The notes beneath the pieces are model-generated. The model was not told where the DNA came from. It searched no databases and saw only the letters and a program-made list of their open reading frames with translations. Shown piece by piece: positions 48,537-58,005 of a stretch of DNA of 64,000 nt. This DNA comes from Pseudofrancisella aestuarii. Its GTDB lineage: Bacteria; Pseudomonadota; Gammaproteobacteria; Francisellales; Francisellaceae. The stretch covers positions 372,001 through 436,000 of the forward strand of contig NZ_QLIS02000001.1 of NCBI RefSeq assembly GCF_003574475.2, given 5' to 3'. Position numbers and translations under genes: made by a program. The stretch's first letter is position 1. Each line of letters opens with the position of its first letter.

Positions 48537-50693
48537 TTATTTATTTCTAATTTCCCAACAATTATGAATATTTTTATTTGATAAGAAATCTCTAGATAAA
48601 CATTTTTTATCTATATTTTCACAAGTATATTTATCAATAATGCTTTGAGCTATTTTAAAACGACGGTAATTATTAGAAAAATATAAAACTCCATCTTTGT
48701 TTAAAGATTTCATAGCTAAATCTATAAGCATTTCATGATCTCTTTGTACATCTAAAACATCGTCCATTCTCTTTGAGTTAGAAAAAGTTGGAGGGTCTAA
48801 AAAGATAACATCAAATTTTTGTTTATTATTTTTTAGCCATTGAATACAATCTGCTTGAATAAAACTATGTTTTGACCTATCAATATTATTTAGATCAAAG
48901 TTTTTCATACCCCACTCAAGATATGTGTTAGACATATCAACACTTGTGGTTTTCGCTCCATTTAAAGCAGCATGAACACTTGCTGTACAAGTATAAGAGA
49001 AAAGGTTCAGCATAGTTTTATATTTGCTAGCTTTAGCAACTAACTGCCTAATTTTTCGATGATCTAAGAAAATACCTGTATCTAAATAATCTGTAAAATT
49101 TACATAAAATTTAGCATCAGCTTCTCTTATTATATAAAATTCTTTTTTTGTATCAGCCTTTTCATACTGATTTGCACCCTTTTGTCTTTGTCTAACCCTT
49201 GTATAGATATTTTCATAAGGAATATTTAGGATATTATGTATTTGATATATAGATTGAAAAAATCTTTGTTTAGCTATTTGAGGATTAATAGTAGCATCTG
49301 CTTTATATTCTTGTAGGTAAACTTTATCACCATAAACATCAACTGCTATAGCAAATGTAGGTATATCTGCATCATATAAACGATAACATTCTATATCACT
49401 CTGATTTAACCAAGGTTTCAAATTATTTAGATTTTTTTTAAGTTTATTGGCAAAAGCTATATGCTCATCAGATTTTTCTGCTGAATATTCTGCTAATCTA
49501 ATATTTTTTTCTAATTGAGTTTCATGTTTAAATCTTGATTCTTTATTAATATTAAATTGGTATAGAACTACCTCAATAGCACCATTATAAAACTTATTTT
49601 TTCTAACAGCCCTATATTGAAGCTCTTTTACTGAATCATAAAAGCTTGTGATTATAGCAATATTCCATCCTTGGAAATCTTTCTCAAGAGCTTTATCAAA
49701 TTGAGTAAATGAATCAATTAGTTTAGGGATTCTATCGCCAAAAAGCCTTTCTCCATAAGGAGGGTTCATAATCATTAAACCACCATCTGTTGGAAAAATA
49801 TTTTTAATATCCCTAATATCTTGCTGTTTGATATTTATTACATCTTCTAATCCAGCTATTTCAATATTTTTCTTAGCTTTTTCTAATATGTAATTATCAA
49901 TATCATAGCCTTGGATAATTGCATTTGAACACTTTACTTTAGACTCTGCTTCTTCTAATAGATTAGACCATAGCTTTTCATCATGTAATTTTGAATCAAA
50001 AACCTTAAAGTCTGGGTTTAATAATGCTGGAGCAATATTTTTAGCCATCAATGCTGCTTCAATAAGTATAGTTCCTGAACCACACATCGGGTCAACTAAT
50101 ACAGGATTCTCACTTTGTAATTGTTCTAACCATCCTGATTTAATAAGGATAGCTGCAGCTAAATTTTCTTTTAGTGGAGCATAACCTTGGAAGTTTCTAT
50201 AACCTCTTCTATGTAAACTGTCATTATTTATACATAGAAAAATATTTACATATTCTTTATTTAAATGGATTTTAATTACATTATCTGGAGTTTTTTGATC
50301 AACATCTGGTCTGATATCATATTTATCTCTAAACTGATCAACTATAGCATCTTTAACCTTTTGTGATACAAACATAGAGTTATTAAAATCATAATGACTA
50401 CCAGATATTATGATCTTGAAACTTTTTTCAACGGAAAAATATTCATCCCAATTGATAGAGTTAGCAAAGTCATATAACTCTTCTTGAGTTTTGACTCTAC
50501 TAGTTTGTATTTTAAGCATTACCTGACTGGCTAAATATGAGTATATACAAACTTTATAAGCATCCTCTATAGATCCTTCAAACTCTACACCAGCTAATTT
50601 TTCTTGAGAAAAAATATCTAACCTTTCTAACTCATCCTTTAAAAGAAGTTCCAACCCCTTAGGGCAACTTACAAAAAATAGATTATCTTGCAT
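48537..50693 (-). CDS. rlmKL: Bifunctional 23S rRNA methyltransferase RlmKL
   Basis: A 718-residue fusion: N-terminal THUMP (about 45-155), an RlmL methyltransferase domain (m2G2445; [10 protein letters not shown]), and a C-terminal RlmK domain (m7G2069; [19 protein letters not shown] and [12 protein letters not shown]). Fusion of the two is normal for gammaproteobacteria and length matches. Confidence 0.95.
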   Translation of the reverse strand: MQDNLFFVSCPKGLELLLKDELERLDIFSQEKLAGVEFEGSIEDAYKVCIYSYLASQVMLKIQTSRVKTQEELYDFANSINWDEYFSVEKSFKIIISGSHYDFNNSMFVSQKVKDAIVDQFRDKYDIRPDVDQKTPDNVIKIHLNKEYVNIFLCINNDSLHRRGYRNFQGYAPLKENLAAAILIKSGWLEQLQSENPVLVDPMCGSGTILIEAALMAKNIAPALLNPDFKVFDSKLHDEKLWSNLLEEAESKVKCSNAIIQGYDIDNYILEKAKKNIEIAGLEDVINIKQQDIRDIKNIFPTDGGLMIMNPPYGERLFGDRIPKLIDSFTQFDKALEKDFQGWNIAIITSFYDSVKELQYRAVRKNKFYNGAIEVVLYQFNINKESRFKHETQLEKNIRLAEYSAEKSDEHIAFANKLKKNLNNLKPWLNQSDIECYRLYDADIPTFAIAVDVYGDKVYLQEYKADATINPQIAKQRFFQSIYQIHNILNIPYENIYTRVRQRQKGANQYEKADTKKEFYIIREADAKFYVNFTDYLDTGIFLDHRKIRQLVAKASKYKTMLNLFSYTCTASVHAALNGAKTTSVDMSNTYLEWGMKNFDLNNIDRSKHSFIQADCIQWLKNNKQKFDVIFLDPPTFSNSKRMDDVLDVQRDHEMLIDLAMKSLNKDGVLYFSNNYRRFKIAQSIIDKYTCENIDKKCLSRDFLSNKNIHNCWEIRNK

Positions 50694-50788
50694 GATTATA
50701 AAAATATAAAAAATATAAAGACTATAATAACTTAATCAATAAAAATAACAATCGCTAAGTAAAAATCCATTTTTACCAAGACATAAAT

Positions 50789-51451
50789 CTATTTATTTTG
50801 TCCAAAGAACCAAGTAAAACCTGCAGATACCATACTCATTGCTGCTTTTGCATTTGGTTGCTGCATACCACCACCTGCTACAGGATCAGGGCCTACTGTT
50901 TCAATATATCTGTACATAACGCCGACATTTAGATGTTTTGAGAGTACGAAGTTAAGCCCTCCACCAACATCCCATGCACCTTTAACAGGACCAGAAAGAT
51001 TTGACCACCCTCCTCCTCCAGCAAAGCTTGGCATAACCATAGTTCCTGTTGGGATCATGATTACACCCTCACCTATTCCAGTAAATGTGCCTCCTAAAGA
51101 CATCATTTGGTTATATTGAATACCAAAATATTTATTAAAATTATAACCTGGCATAATCATCACATTTGCCATTGGACCACGCATTACACCATTATAAGCA
51201 GGAATACTACTACCAACCATAACTCCTAAGTGCCATTGACCAGACCTATTTTCAGGTCCCCAAGTATCATCCTCATTTGTCAAGGAACTCCATGTACTAG
51301 CAAAAGGTTTTATAAAGTAGTTTGAGGTGATGCTATTAGAGTCATCAGTATTAATATTATTTGGAGAGATATTTGTTTCATCATTACTACTAAAAGATAT
51401 GCTAAATATACTTAAAAGCATAAAAGTAATTATTAGAAACTTTTTAGCCAT
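50789..51451 (-). CDS. Outer-membrane beta-barrel protein
   Basis: About 220 residues from ATG 51451 (the 51481 frame starts with TTG and adds an unlikely N-terminus). Signal peptide ends about FSISFSS. The mature chain alternates polar and hydrophobic residues (HLGVMVGSS, ANVMIMPGYNF, NVGVMYRYIET) as in an 8-strand barrel and ends in a strand with aromatic residues (GFTWFFGQNK). Gly- and Met-rich loops. Function unknown; OmpW/OmpA-like size. Confidence 0.68.
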   Translation of the reverse strand: MAKKFLIITFMLLSIFSISFSSNDETNISPNNINTDDSNSITSNYFIKPFASTWSSLTNEDDTWGPENRSGQWHLGVMVGSSIPAYNGVMRGPMANVMIMPGYNFNKYFGIQYNQMMSLGGTFTGIGEGVIMIPTGTMVMPSFAGGGGWSNLSGPVKGAWDVGGGLNFVLSKHLNVGVMYRYIETVGPDPVAGGGMQQPNAKAAMSMVSAGFTWFFGQNK

Positions 51452-51537
51452 AAAAAAATATTTTAAAAAAAATAGATGCAAATAATATATTTTTTTTATT
51501 AAAAGTACAAATTATTTTGCTCCAATCCCATATAGAT

Positions 51538-51565
51538 TTGACATTAGAAAAATTAATACTATAAT
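51538..51565 (+). promoter_or_regulatory. Consensus promoter of tRNA-Val
   Basis: TTGACA at 51538-51543, 16-bp spacer, TATAAT at 51560-51565, ending 12 bp before the mature tRNA 5' end. Both hexamers are perfect consensus, as expected for a tRNA gene. Confidence 0.85.
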
Positions 51566-51577
51566 GAAACTTCGAAT

Positions 51578-51654
51578 ACTCGCATAGCTCAGTTGGTTAG
51601 AGTACTACCTTGACATGGTAGGGGTCACTGGTTCGAATCCAGTTGCGAGTACCA
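51578..51654 (+). tRNA. tRNA-Val (anticodon GAC), CCA encoded
   Basis: A 77-nt cloverleaf. Acceptor ACTCGCA/TGCGAGT, D-arm beginning TAGCTCAGTTGG, anticodon stem CTACC/GGTAG with loop TTGACAT (anticodon GAC, reading GUC/GUU), T-arm GGTTCGAATCC, discriminator A and genomic CCA at 51652-51654. The pairing is complete, with one G:U in the D stem. It reads Val codons. Confidence 0.97.
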
Positions 51655-51859
51655 CTCTCAAAACCTTTAATTATCTATATGACTCTTCAAAATGAGTATC
51701 TTTAAAGACTTTTATTTATTTTATTTGAGGTACTACTGGGATACTACAATATATTTTCTGAAATGTATAAAATTAGAATAATTAAAGAAATATTAAAAAG
51801 TTAAATTGTCTATAACTATAGTATTATTCTCTATATCTGTAGCAAGAGCAGTAAATTTT
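51655..51859. other. Non-coding stretch after tRNA-Val
   Basis: About 200 bp of AT-rich DNA between the tRNA and the small secreted peptide gene. It holds the repeated hexamer TACTAC (in GGTACTACTGGGATACTAC near 51730-51750) and no gene, no copy of the tRNA 3' end and no clear intrinsic terminator. A 28-codon frame on the minus strand (MNIVHHKKF...) is too short to call. Confidence 0.5.
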
Positions 51860-52042
51860 TTATGATGAACAATATTCATATGCACTTGTATCAGAACCAA
51901 GATTAAATGTCTCAGTGCTAGAATGTGCTGTATGATTATTAATAGATGTACTATAAGACCCTATCTGAAAAGCACAAGAAAACTCAACCAATGTCACTAA
52001 CGATATAGTTACCAATAATATATTACTAATCCTTTTTATCAT
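51860..52042 (-). CDS. Small secreted peptide, unknown
   Basis: About 60 residues from ATG 52042, which has GGGAG 6 bp upstream; the longer frame at 52054 starts with TTG. It has a signal peptide (MIKRISNILLVTISLVTLVEFSCAF) and a short Ser/Thr/Asn-rich tail ending EYCSS. One mature Cys. No family recognised. The good ribosome site and signal argue that it is expressed, despite the decayed surroundings. Confidence 0.45.
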   Translation of the reverse strand: MIKRISNILLVTISLVTLVEFSCAFQIGSYSTSINNHTAHSSTETFNLGSDTSAYEYCSS

Positions 52043-52131
52043 TCTATCTCCCAAATTATAGTTGTTTTTACTAATCTGGATTAATAATATGAGTTTTAAG
52101 ATTAATTAAACACCTGCTAATGAGAAAAATA

Positions 52132-52152
52132 CTTTTTCCAAAATGGAAAAAG
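52132..52152 (-). terminator. Hairpin with flanking T run, possible terminator
   Basis: A perfect 9-bp inverted repeat CTTTTTCCA/TGGAAAAAG with a 3-nt loop. On the minus strand it is followed by TATTTTTC, fitting a terminator for minus-strand transcription from the MFS gene, though the stem is AT-rich and 240 bp from the stop. Confidence 0.4.
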
Positions 52153-52395
52153 CTCAAAAATATAAAATATATTTAAACAACCTTTTTAAAAACTCTTAAG
52201 AAATCAAGCGACTTATAGCGCATGTTCGCAAATATTAAGGTTAATACAATGCTGTCTCAAAGAGCAGCCTCCTTGACCAAAGATAACAACTTTATCTAGA
52301 ATTGAATCTCCTCATTTAGGTTAGTTGCATCAACATAAAGATAGTCAATATTAACTGACTTTTCTCATCTCTTTTTTTTGACAGCTTTAGTCTTA
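52153..52395 (-). pseudogene. Degraded coding remnant, probably from a mobile element or lost gene
   Basis: No intact frame exists here. On the minus strand, short protein-like stretches appear in different frames: VNIDYLYVDATNLNEEIQF then stop, and KVVIFGQGG followed by CSLRQHCINLNI and stops. The pattern of coherent pieces broken by stops and frameshifts suggests a decayed gene. I cannot name the parent; a transposase is possible but no motif proves it. Confidence 0.3.
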
Positions 52396-53598
52396 TTATT
52401 TTTTATAGCAGTTAAGATCTTTACTTGTTGCAATTAAAGCTTTTTTATAGGTTATAAATATTATTAAACAAATTCCTCCCATTATTAAAAATAATGAAGT
52501 TCTTCCAAAGATTTCTAATAATATACCTCCTGTAAGAGGTGCTAGGAATAACCCTAAACTGTATAAATTAGCAGCACCAAAATATGCTCCTTTTAAATTG
52601 TTTGGAGCCATTTTATCTATCTGAAGATTAATTATAGAAAATAAAATAATCTCACCTAATGTTAAAATTATTGTAGCCAATATCCAACCTAAAAATAAAA
52701 ATACAGGTGTGCTCGCAAAAATTATCTGAGCTATAGCAAATAATGAAATTCCCAAATAGACTTTTACTTTATCTGAGAAGCTTGATATTAACTTTAAAAG
52801 AGGAAATTGGAATATTAAAACTGTCACACAATTTATAACCATTAAAGCACCGACAAGTGATATTAGTTCGGAACTATTTTGTCTTGAGAAGAACTGAACA
52901 AGAGTTGAATCAAACTGATCAAAAACAAGCATTATTAATAAAAAAGATATTATTAATAAGATAAATGGTTTGTCTTTTCTAACTATATATAAGGATTCAA
53001 AAAATGAATACTTCTTTTCAGATATAGATGATAATTTGTTTTCAAATACAAAAACAAAAGAGATTAATAAAACTAGAAGCGTTAATGAAATAGCAATAAA
53101 AGTACTACTTGGATAGACTAATGCAAAACTAACACCTAAAAATGGGCCGATAGCTCCGCCTATATTTATAGCATAATATAAAAAGTAAAATGCATGCTTT
53201 CTTACCTCAACATCTTGTATCGCATCAGAAATAATTGCCTTAAAAATAGTATCTATTACACCTTTACCTAAAGCTACGCTATATAAAAGGATTAAATAAA
53301 ATAAAAAGTTTTGGATAAAAATTAAAAAAAATGTGCTAGTCAATAGAATACTTAATGTTGTAATTAATATTAATTTTCTACCTACTCTGTCTGAAATAAT
53401 ACCTGCGTAGATACTACAAATAATTGATACTAGAACACCAGATGCTATTAATGCTCCAGTTGTAATAATAGATAATCCAAAATCTCTATCAAATACAACA
53501 GCAAAGAATGGCCAAAGCATATAATATATAGTTCTAATACTTAAGGCGCCAAGAAGTATAGCATTTATAGAAGTGGGGAATTGTTTAATGATTTTCAC
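52396..53598 (-). CDS. MFS transporter, drug-exporter-like (DHA1-type)
   Basis: A 400-residue 12-segment carrier. Loop 2-3 motif GIISDRVGRKLIL is the classic MFS motif A, and the helix 5 region YYAINIGGAIGPFLG resembles the motif C of antiporters. It is probably an efflux pump; substrate unknown. The gene is flanked on both sides by decayed DNA and sits downstream of a tRNA, so it may have been acquired. Confidence 0.85.
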   Translation of the reverse strand: MKIIKQFPTSINAILLGALSIRTIYYMLWPFFAVVFDRDFGLSIITTGALIASGVLVSIICSIYAGIISDRVGRKLILITTLSILLTSTFFLIFIQNFLFYLILLYSVALGKGVIDTIFKAIISDAIQDVEVRKHAFYFLYYAINIGGAIGPFLGVSFALVYPSSTFIAISLTLLVLLISFVFVFENKLSSISEKKYSFFESLYIVRKDKPFILLIISFLLIMLVFDQFDSTLVQFFSRQNSSELISLVGALMVINCVTVLIFQFPLLKLISSFSDKVKVYLGISLFAIAQIIFASTPVFLFLGWILATIILTLGEIILFSIINLQIDKMAPNNLKGAYFGAANLYSLGLFLAPLTGGILLEIFGRTSLFLIMGGICLIIFITYKKALIATSKDLNCYKK

Positions 53599-53648
53599 TT
53601 ATTTAAAAACTTTACAATAAAATATAGATTATATTAAAATCATTGATG

Positions 53649-54210
53649 TTATAACATAAGACATATAATAATTTTTATTAAAAATGTTTTTAACAAAATC
53701 TCTTGATAACACTCAGATGCAGCACAGGTTTTATACCCTTCAATGCCCTTTATTTGTTTAGCAATTTCATAACCTCTTTTCTGGATGATAATGTTGCTCA
53801 AAACTTCATTACAAAATTCAAAAATAGCTTTCTCTTCACATGAAAATGAATAATTTATTATTCTAAGACCTATCTTTCTCTTTCTTATAACAAAAACACT
53901 ACTTCTAATACTATTTAGAATATATAAATTATAAAAAGATATTTGACTTAAAGAATTTTTTGCAGTTTCAATATCTTCAGCAGATGTAAATAGTTTGCGC
54001 GCTAAGGAAAAAAGGTATTTTAATCACTTGAGGCTCATAATAGTCAGCAACACTAAGAATCTTATCATAATTACTATCAATTATTTTGCTGAGAGAGTTA
54101 GCAAGATAAAATTCTATAGATATTTTAGGATAGCCTTTTAGAAAGTTTGTAATCATATTCATTAATGGACTATTAGTAAGAGATAGAGGTATAGAAAAAA
54201 TATTTTTTAA
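53649..54210 (-). pseudogene. Frameshifted gene remnant; first part LysR effector-domain-like
   Basis: The minus strand reads LMNMITNFLKGYPKISIEFYLANS and KIPF in one frame (54210 to about 54010), resembling the effector-binding domain of LysR-type regulators. At a run of six A (plus strand, about 54007-54012) the frame shifts and continues SLARKLFTSAEDIETAKNSL, then KAIFEFCNEVLSNIII to a stop at 53649. No LysR DNA-binding domain is found upstream, where the PhnA-like gene ends. The second half is not recognised. Hence a truncated, frameshifted pseudogene of about 187 codons. Confidence 0.5.
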
Positions 54211-54217
54211 CTAATAC

Positions 54218-54559
54218 TTATAATTTCTTAACAAACTGCGACTTTAATTTCATTGCTCCAATACCATCGATTTTACAATCAATATCATGATCTCCATCAA
54301 CTAAACGAATGTTCTTAACTTTTGTACCTACTTTTACTACCAGAGATGACCCCTTAACTTTTAAGTCTTTAATAACAGTCACACTATCACCATCTTGTAA
54401 AAGATTACCATTAGCATCTTTTACGATCTTTTCATCATCTGAGCTATTTGATTCCCCTACAGCATTCCACTCATATGAACACTCTGGACAAATAAATAAT
54501 TGGCCATCTTCATAAGTATATTCTGAATTACATTTTGGACAATTTGGTAAACCTGACAT
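54218..54559 (-). CDS. yjdM: PhnA/YjdM family zinc-ribbon protein
   Basis: A 113-residue protein with N-terminal zinc ribbon [28 protein letters not shown] (two CxxC pairs) and the C-terminal PhnA domain [26 protein letters not shown]. The family was historically called phosphonoacetate hydrolase PhnA, but its function is unclear. No phosphonate genes are near. Confidence 0.88.
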   Translation of the reverse strand: MSGLPNCPKCNSEYTYEDGQLFICPECSYEWNAVGESNSSDDEKIVKDANGNLLQDGDSVTVIKDLKVKGSSLVVKVGTKVKNIRLVDGDHDIDCKIDGIGAMKLKSQFVKKL

Positions 54560-54690
54560 GATAAAAATTCCTTATAGCTTTTGATATACCCATAAGTATA
54601 ACATTTATTTATTTTGGATTTTCTTGATTTAATTAAAGTTTTTTCTTTTCTTAATCGCATTTATAATTTATTTTAGACAATAGATTATAT

Positions 54691-55116
54691 ATGTATATAA
54701 ATAATATGTTTGCCAAATTTAACCCTATAAAACTAACTCTTGCTCTAGCTATTTTATCTAGTATCGGTTCATCATATGCATCAGAAAGCTTAGCTCCATC
54801 ATTATCACCAGAACAAATAGCTCAATTACAAAAAGAGCGTAAAGAGTTTATACAAACTTTGATAGATAATCGTTATGTTTATAAAATTTCTACAGAGAAC
54901 AATCAAGTAATCGTATATGTAACACCTAAATTATTAGAAGGATCTCCTGCAAGCCCTCAGGTTAGAGAAGAGACTCTTAACACTATACTAGCCTATTATT
55001 ATACTAGTGATAAAAAAATTAATAAAATAAGTATTAAATCCAGTATATCAGATAAAGAAGTCGGCTATTATTCATTTCAAGATGGGCTAATTCTGAATCA
55101 AAAAATAGCTAAATAA
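54691..55116 (+). CDS. Secreted protein of unknown function
   Basis: A 141-residue protein with signal peptide (about 1-30, ending GSSYA; MFAKFNPIKL may be the actual start at 54706). The mature part, SESLAPSLSPEQIAQLQKERKEF and on, is mixed alpha/beta with no Cys. No family recognised. It is divergent from the PhnA-like gene and convergent with the next membrane protein gene. Confidence 0.55.
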   Translation: MYINNMFAKFNPIKLTLALAILSSIGSSYASESLAPSLSPEQIAQLQKERKEFIQTLIDNRYVYKISTENNQVIVYVTPKLLEGSPASPQVREETLNTILAYYYTSDKKINKISIKSSISDKEVGYYSFQDGLILNQKIAK

Positions 55117-55140
55117 ATTTTCAATAAATTTGTTCTAAGA

Positions 55141-55542
55141 TTACCAAAACATATTTGATGTCATTGGTTTAATAGCTAAAACTACTATTATTATTACATA
55201 AGCATACCATGGTACAGTTATTAAAACCGGTACTAGAACAGTAATCATACATCCAAAGAAAAATGTAGAAAAGAATAATAATACTTGATATGACGGTTTA
55301 TTAGTTGCCAAATAATGTCTTGCTTTTTCTATATAGCTCCCCTCTGAAGCAAAAAAATGTATAAGTAAAGGAAATTGAGCAATCAATGCCATAAGTAAGA
55401 AAAAGATCCAACTAACATTCAATAGTGGTGTATAAAGTGTACAGGTTAATAGACCAACAAATAAATAAACCCATTTAACTAGAGCAATATCTAATAAAGA
55501 GAATTTTTGTAACTTTTCTGATAGAAATTCCTCTGCAGACAT
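55141..55542 (-). CDS. Membrane protein of unknown function
   Basis: About 133 residues from ATG 55542, chosen because GGAGG lies 7 bp upstream (the longer frame at 55560 would start inside that ribosome site). Four hydrophobic segments (near 25-42, 45-62, 85-107, 110-128). No family recognised. Confidence 0.6.
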   Translation of the reverse strand: MSAEEFLSEKLQKFSLLDIALVKWVYLFVGLLTCTLYTPLLNVSWIFFLLMALIAQFPLLIHFFASEGSYIEKARHYLATNKPSYQVLLFFSTFFFGCMITVLVPVLITVPWYAYVIIIVVLAIKPMTSNMFW

Positions 55543-55646
55543 AATAAACCTCCAACACATATTTCAAATAAATATATTACTGCAAAAAACAGTATAGCCT
55601 AGCTATATTAAAAAACAATTATTTACTTAAGCATTAAATTTTCATA

Positions 55647-55952
55647 TTAAGATCTATCAAAATTATCATTATATAAAACATGCATCATAGCTATAGTTTT
55701 ATTAGTGTTATATAAAGGTTGATAACTATTCATATCAAGCTTACAAGATTTCTCATACAATGGTTCAAACTCTTTATTACACAATTTAAAATAATATAAA
55801 CAGAATTCTTTTGTGATTTTTGTATGAGTCTCATAGTATGCTACATTTTTAGGTGTATATACTTTGCAGAAATTCACATATTCCTTATTTTCTCCAGCAT
55901 ATAATGCGCTTGAAAAACATAAGCTGACAATCAGCAGAAATACTCTTTTCAT
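55647..55952 (-). CDS. Small secreted cysteine-containing protein
   Basis: About 101 residues from ATG 55952 with signal peptide MKRVFLLIVSLCFSSALYA. The mature part has four cysteines (VNFCKV, EFCLYY, KLCNKE, KSCKLD) in a pattern suiting two periplasmic disulfides, and several Tyr. No family recognised. Monocistronic. Confidence 0.5.
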   Translation of the reverse strand: MKRVFLLIVSLCFSSALYAGENKEYVNFCKVYTPKNVAYYETHTKITKEFCLYYFKLCNKEFEPLYEKSCKLDMNSYQPLYNTNKTIAMMHVLYNDNFDRS

Positions 55953-56013
55953 ATATATAACCATGTAAATTACTAACTTAGCTATATGGTTTTTTTGATG
56001 ATATATAATTAAA

Positions 56014-56394
56014 TTAACTCACATACTCAATATATTTCTCTGATGAAATAAGATTTTTCAACTCTTCAGAATTTGAAAGTTTTAATTGATATAACCATCC
56101 CTTGTCATAACACGACTCATTAATAAGCTTCGGTTTATCAACAAGAGTTTCATTAACTTTAACCACTTCACCAGATAATGGAGAACAAATATCAGAAGCT
56201 GTTTTCACTGACTCAATCACACACACATCATCATCTTTTTTACATTTTTGACCAATCTTTGGTAAATCAACATAAACAATCTCACCAAATTCATTTTGAG
56301 AATAATCATCTATACCAATAGTAGCAATATCGCCATCTACTCTAATCCACTCATTTGTTTCTGTATATAAATAATCCTGCTTTATTTCAGCCAT
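56014..56394 (-). CDS. gcvH: Glycine cleavage system H protein
   Basis: A 126-residue lipoyl-carrier protein with lipoylation lysine K64 in VIESVKTASDICSPLSGEV. It shuttles the aminomethyl group between GcvP and GcvT. No gcvT or gcvP lies next to it in this window, so it is separated from its partners or has another role, such as lipoate relay. Divergent from murG. Confidence 0.93.
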   Translation of the reverse strand: MAEIKQDYLYTETNEWIRVDGDIATIGIDDYSQNEFGEIVYVDLPKIGQKCKKDDDVCVIESVKTASDICSPLSGEVVKVNETLVDKPKLINESCYDKGWLYQLKLSNSEELKNLISSEKYIEYVS

Positions 56395-56513
56395 CTCATA
56401 TCTCCACTAGGACTTTATAGCCCTTTCTATTTAAAGCTTTTTACTGCTATAGATAATAACATAAAAATATTTTAAACTTAATCTCAACAAATCTATCTAT
56501 TTATAATGACTAT

Positions 56514-57644
56514 ATGGAATATAAAACAGATTTATCTAAGCTAAAAAATAAAAATATCATTATTACAGCCGGCGGTACTGGCGGCCATATTTTCCCTGCA
56601 TTAGCTGTAGCTCATGCACTAAAAGAAAATGGCGCCAATATAACTTGGGTTGGTACCAAAAATAGTATGGAAGAAAAAATAGTTTCTGGAAAATTTAATA
56701 TTCAATATATTAAAAGTTCTGGTATTCGTGGTAAAGGTCTTTCAAAAAAAGCTGCTTTACCATTTACATTAACAGCAAGTGTCTTAGCTGCTACTATTAT
56801 TCTTAAAAAAACAAAAGCTAATTTAGTTATCGGTTTTGGTGGATATGTTTCTGGACCCACATGTATAGCTGCTAAGCTTATAGGAATCCCTGTAATAATT
56901 CATGAGCAAAATGCTAAAATAGGTTTAACTAATAGAGTTTTAGCTAAATTTGCAGAAAAAGTTTGCTTGGCTTTTCCCATTGATAATTTAAATAACTATT
57001 TTAAAGAAAAGCAGTTAAAGAAATTTTCAATCGTAGGTAACCCTGTTAGATCAGAAATTGTAAGGCTTAATGGTATCAATAGAGATTTTAGCCATAAAAA
57101 ATCCTTAAACTTACTAGTTTTAGGTGGCAGTCAAGGAGCTAAGGCTATAAATGAGAAAATACCCTCTTTAATAGAAACTTTAAAGGATAGAGGTATTAAT
57201 ATAACAGTATGGCACCAAACAGGAAAGTTATTATTTGAAGATACAAAAGAACATTATTCTTCTACTCCTAATGAAAATATTAAGGATCTAGCTCCTTTTA
57301 TAGAAAATATGGCTGAAGCATATGAATGGGCTAATATTGTTATTTGTAGAGCTGGAGCACTTACAGTATCAGAAGTAGCCATATCAGGTTTACCTGCTAT
57401 TTTTATACCATTTCCATCAGCTGTTGATGATCATCAGTATTTTAATGCTCATACAATGGTAGAAAATAATGGTGGATTTTGCTTGCGACAAGAAGAAGCT
57501 AGTATTGAAGAATTATCAAATATACTCTTAGAACTCGCTTCAAATAAAGAAAAACTTGCTAATATGTCAGAAAATGCGAGAAATACCTTGATAAAAGATA
57601 GTACTGCACAAATATTAACTATAGTAGCACAGACTTTAAAATAA
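56514..57644 (+). CDS. murG: UDP-GlcNAc:lipid I GlcNAc transferase MurG
   Basis: A 376-residue GT-B transferase making lipid II at the inner membrane. Glycine-rich loops [17 protein letters not shown] (residues about 18-34), GFGGYVSGP and [13 protein letters not shown], and the UDP-binding [10 protein letters not shown] ... [13 protein letters not shown] are intact. It lies outside a dcw cluster, alone with ybaB and recR downstream. Confidence 0.96.
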   Translation: MEYKTDLSKLKNKNIIITAGGTGGHIFPALAVAHALKENGANITWVGTKNSMEEKIVSGKFNIQYIKSSGIRGKGLSKKAALPFTLTASVLAATIILKKTKANLVIGFGGYVSGPTCIAAKLIGIPVIIHEQNAKIGLTNRVLAKFAEKVCLAFPIDNLNNYFKEKQLKKFSIVGNPVRSEIVRLNGINRDFSHKKSLNLLVLGGSQGAKAINEKIPSLIETLKDRGINITVWHQTGKLLFEDTKEHYSSTPNENIKDLAPFIENMAEAYEWANIVICRAGALTVSEVAISGLPAIFIPFPSAVDDHQYFNAHTMVENNGGFCLRQEEASIEELSNILLELASNKEKLANMSENARNTLIKDSTAQILTIVAQTLK

Positions 57645-57663
57645 TTATTAGATGGAGAGAACA

Positions 57664-57993
57664 ATGAATTTCGATATGTCCAAATTAATGCAACAAGCAC
57701 AAAAAATGCAAGAGCAAATGAAAAAAGCTCAAGAAGAAAAAAATAAAATGGAAGTTGTCGGCGAAGCTGGCGCTGGTCTTGTAAAAATTATTATGACAGG
57801 TAAGTATGATGTTAAAAGTGTTAGTATAGATGATAGCCTAATGTCTGAAGATAAAGAGATGTTAGAAGATTTAATTGCTGCTGCTGTTAATAGTGCCGTA
57901 AGAAAAGTAGAAGAGAGTTCTGGAACAGATTTAAACAAGATGGCTCAGGAAGCTGGCATAGATATACCATCAGGCATGAAGTTTCCATTCTAA
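57664..57993 (+). CDS. ybaB: YbaB/EbfC nucleoid-associated protein
   Basis: About 109 residues from ATG 57664, which has GGAGAG upstream (57652 is a weaker start). Sequence [25 protein letters not shown] and the C-terminal [12 protein letters not shown] are typical. It binds DNA as a dimer and is commonly paired with recR, as here (12 bp apart). Confidence 0.93.
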   Translation: MNFDMSKLMQQAQKMQEQMKKAQEEKNKMEVVGEAGAGLVKIIMTGKYDVKSVSIDDSLMSEDKEMLEDLIAAAVNSAVRKVEESSGTDLNKMAQEAGIDIPSGMKFPF

Positions 57994-58005
57994 CTCGTCT
58001 TAACT

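Noticed and set aside
51578..51654. tRNA-Val as an attachment site
   Set aside because: No second copy of the tRNA 3' end and no integrase gene is seen in the window, so no island boundary can be supported.
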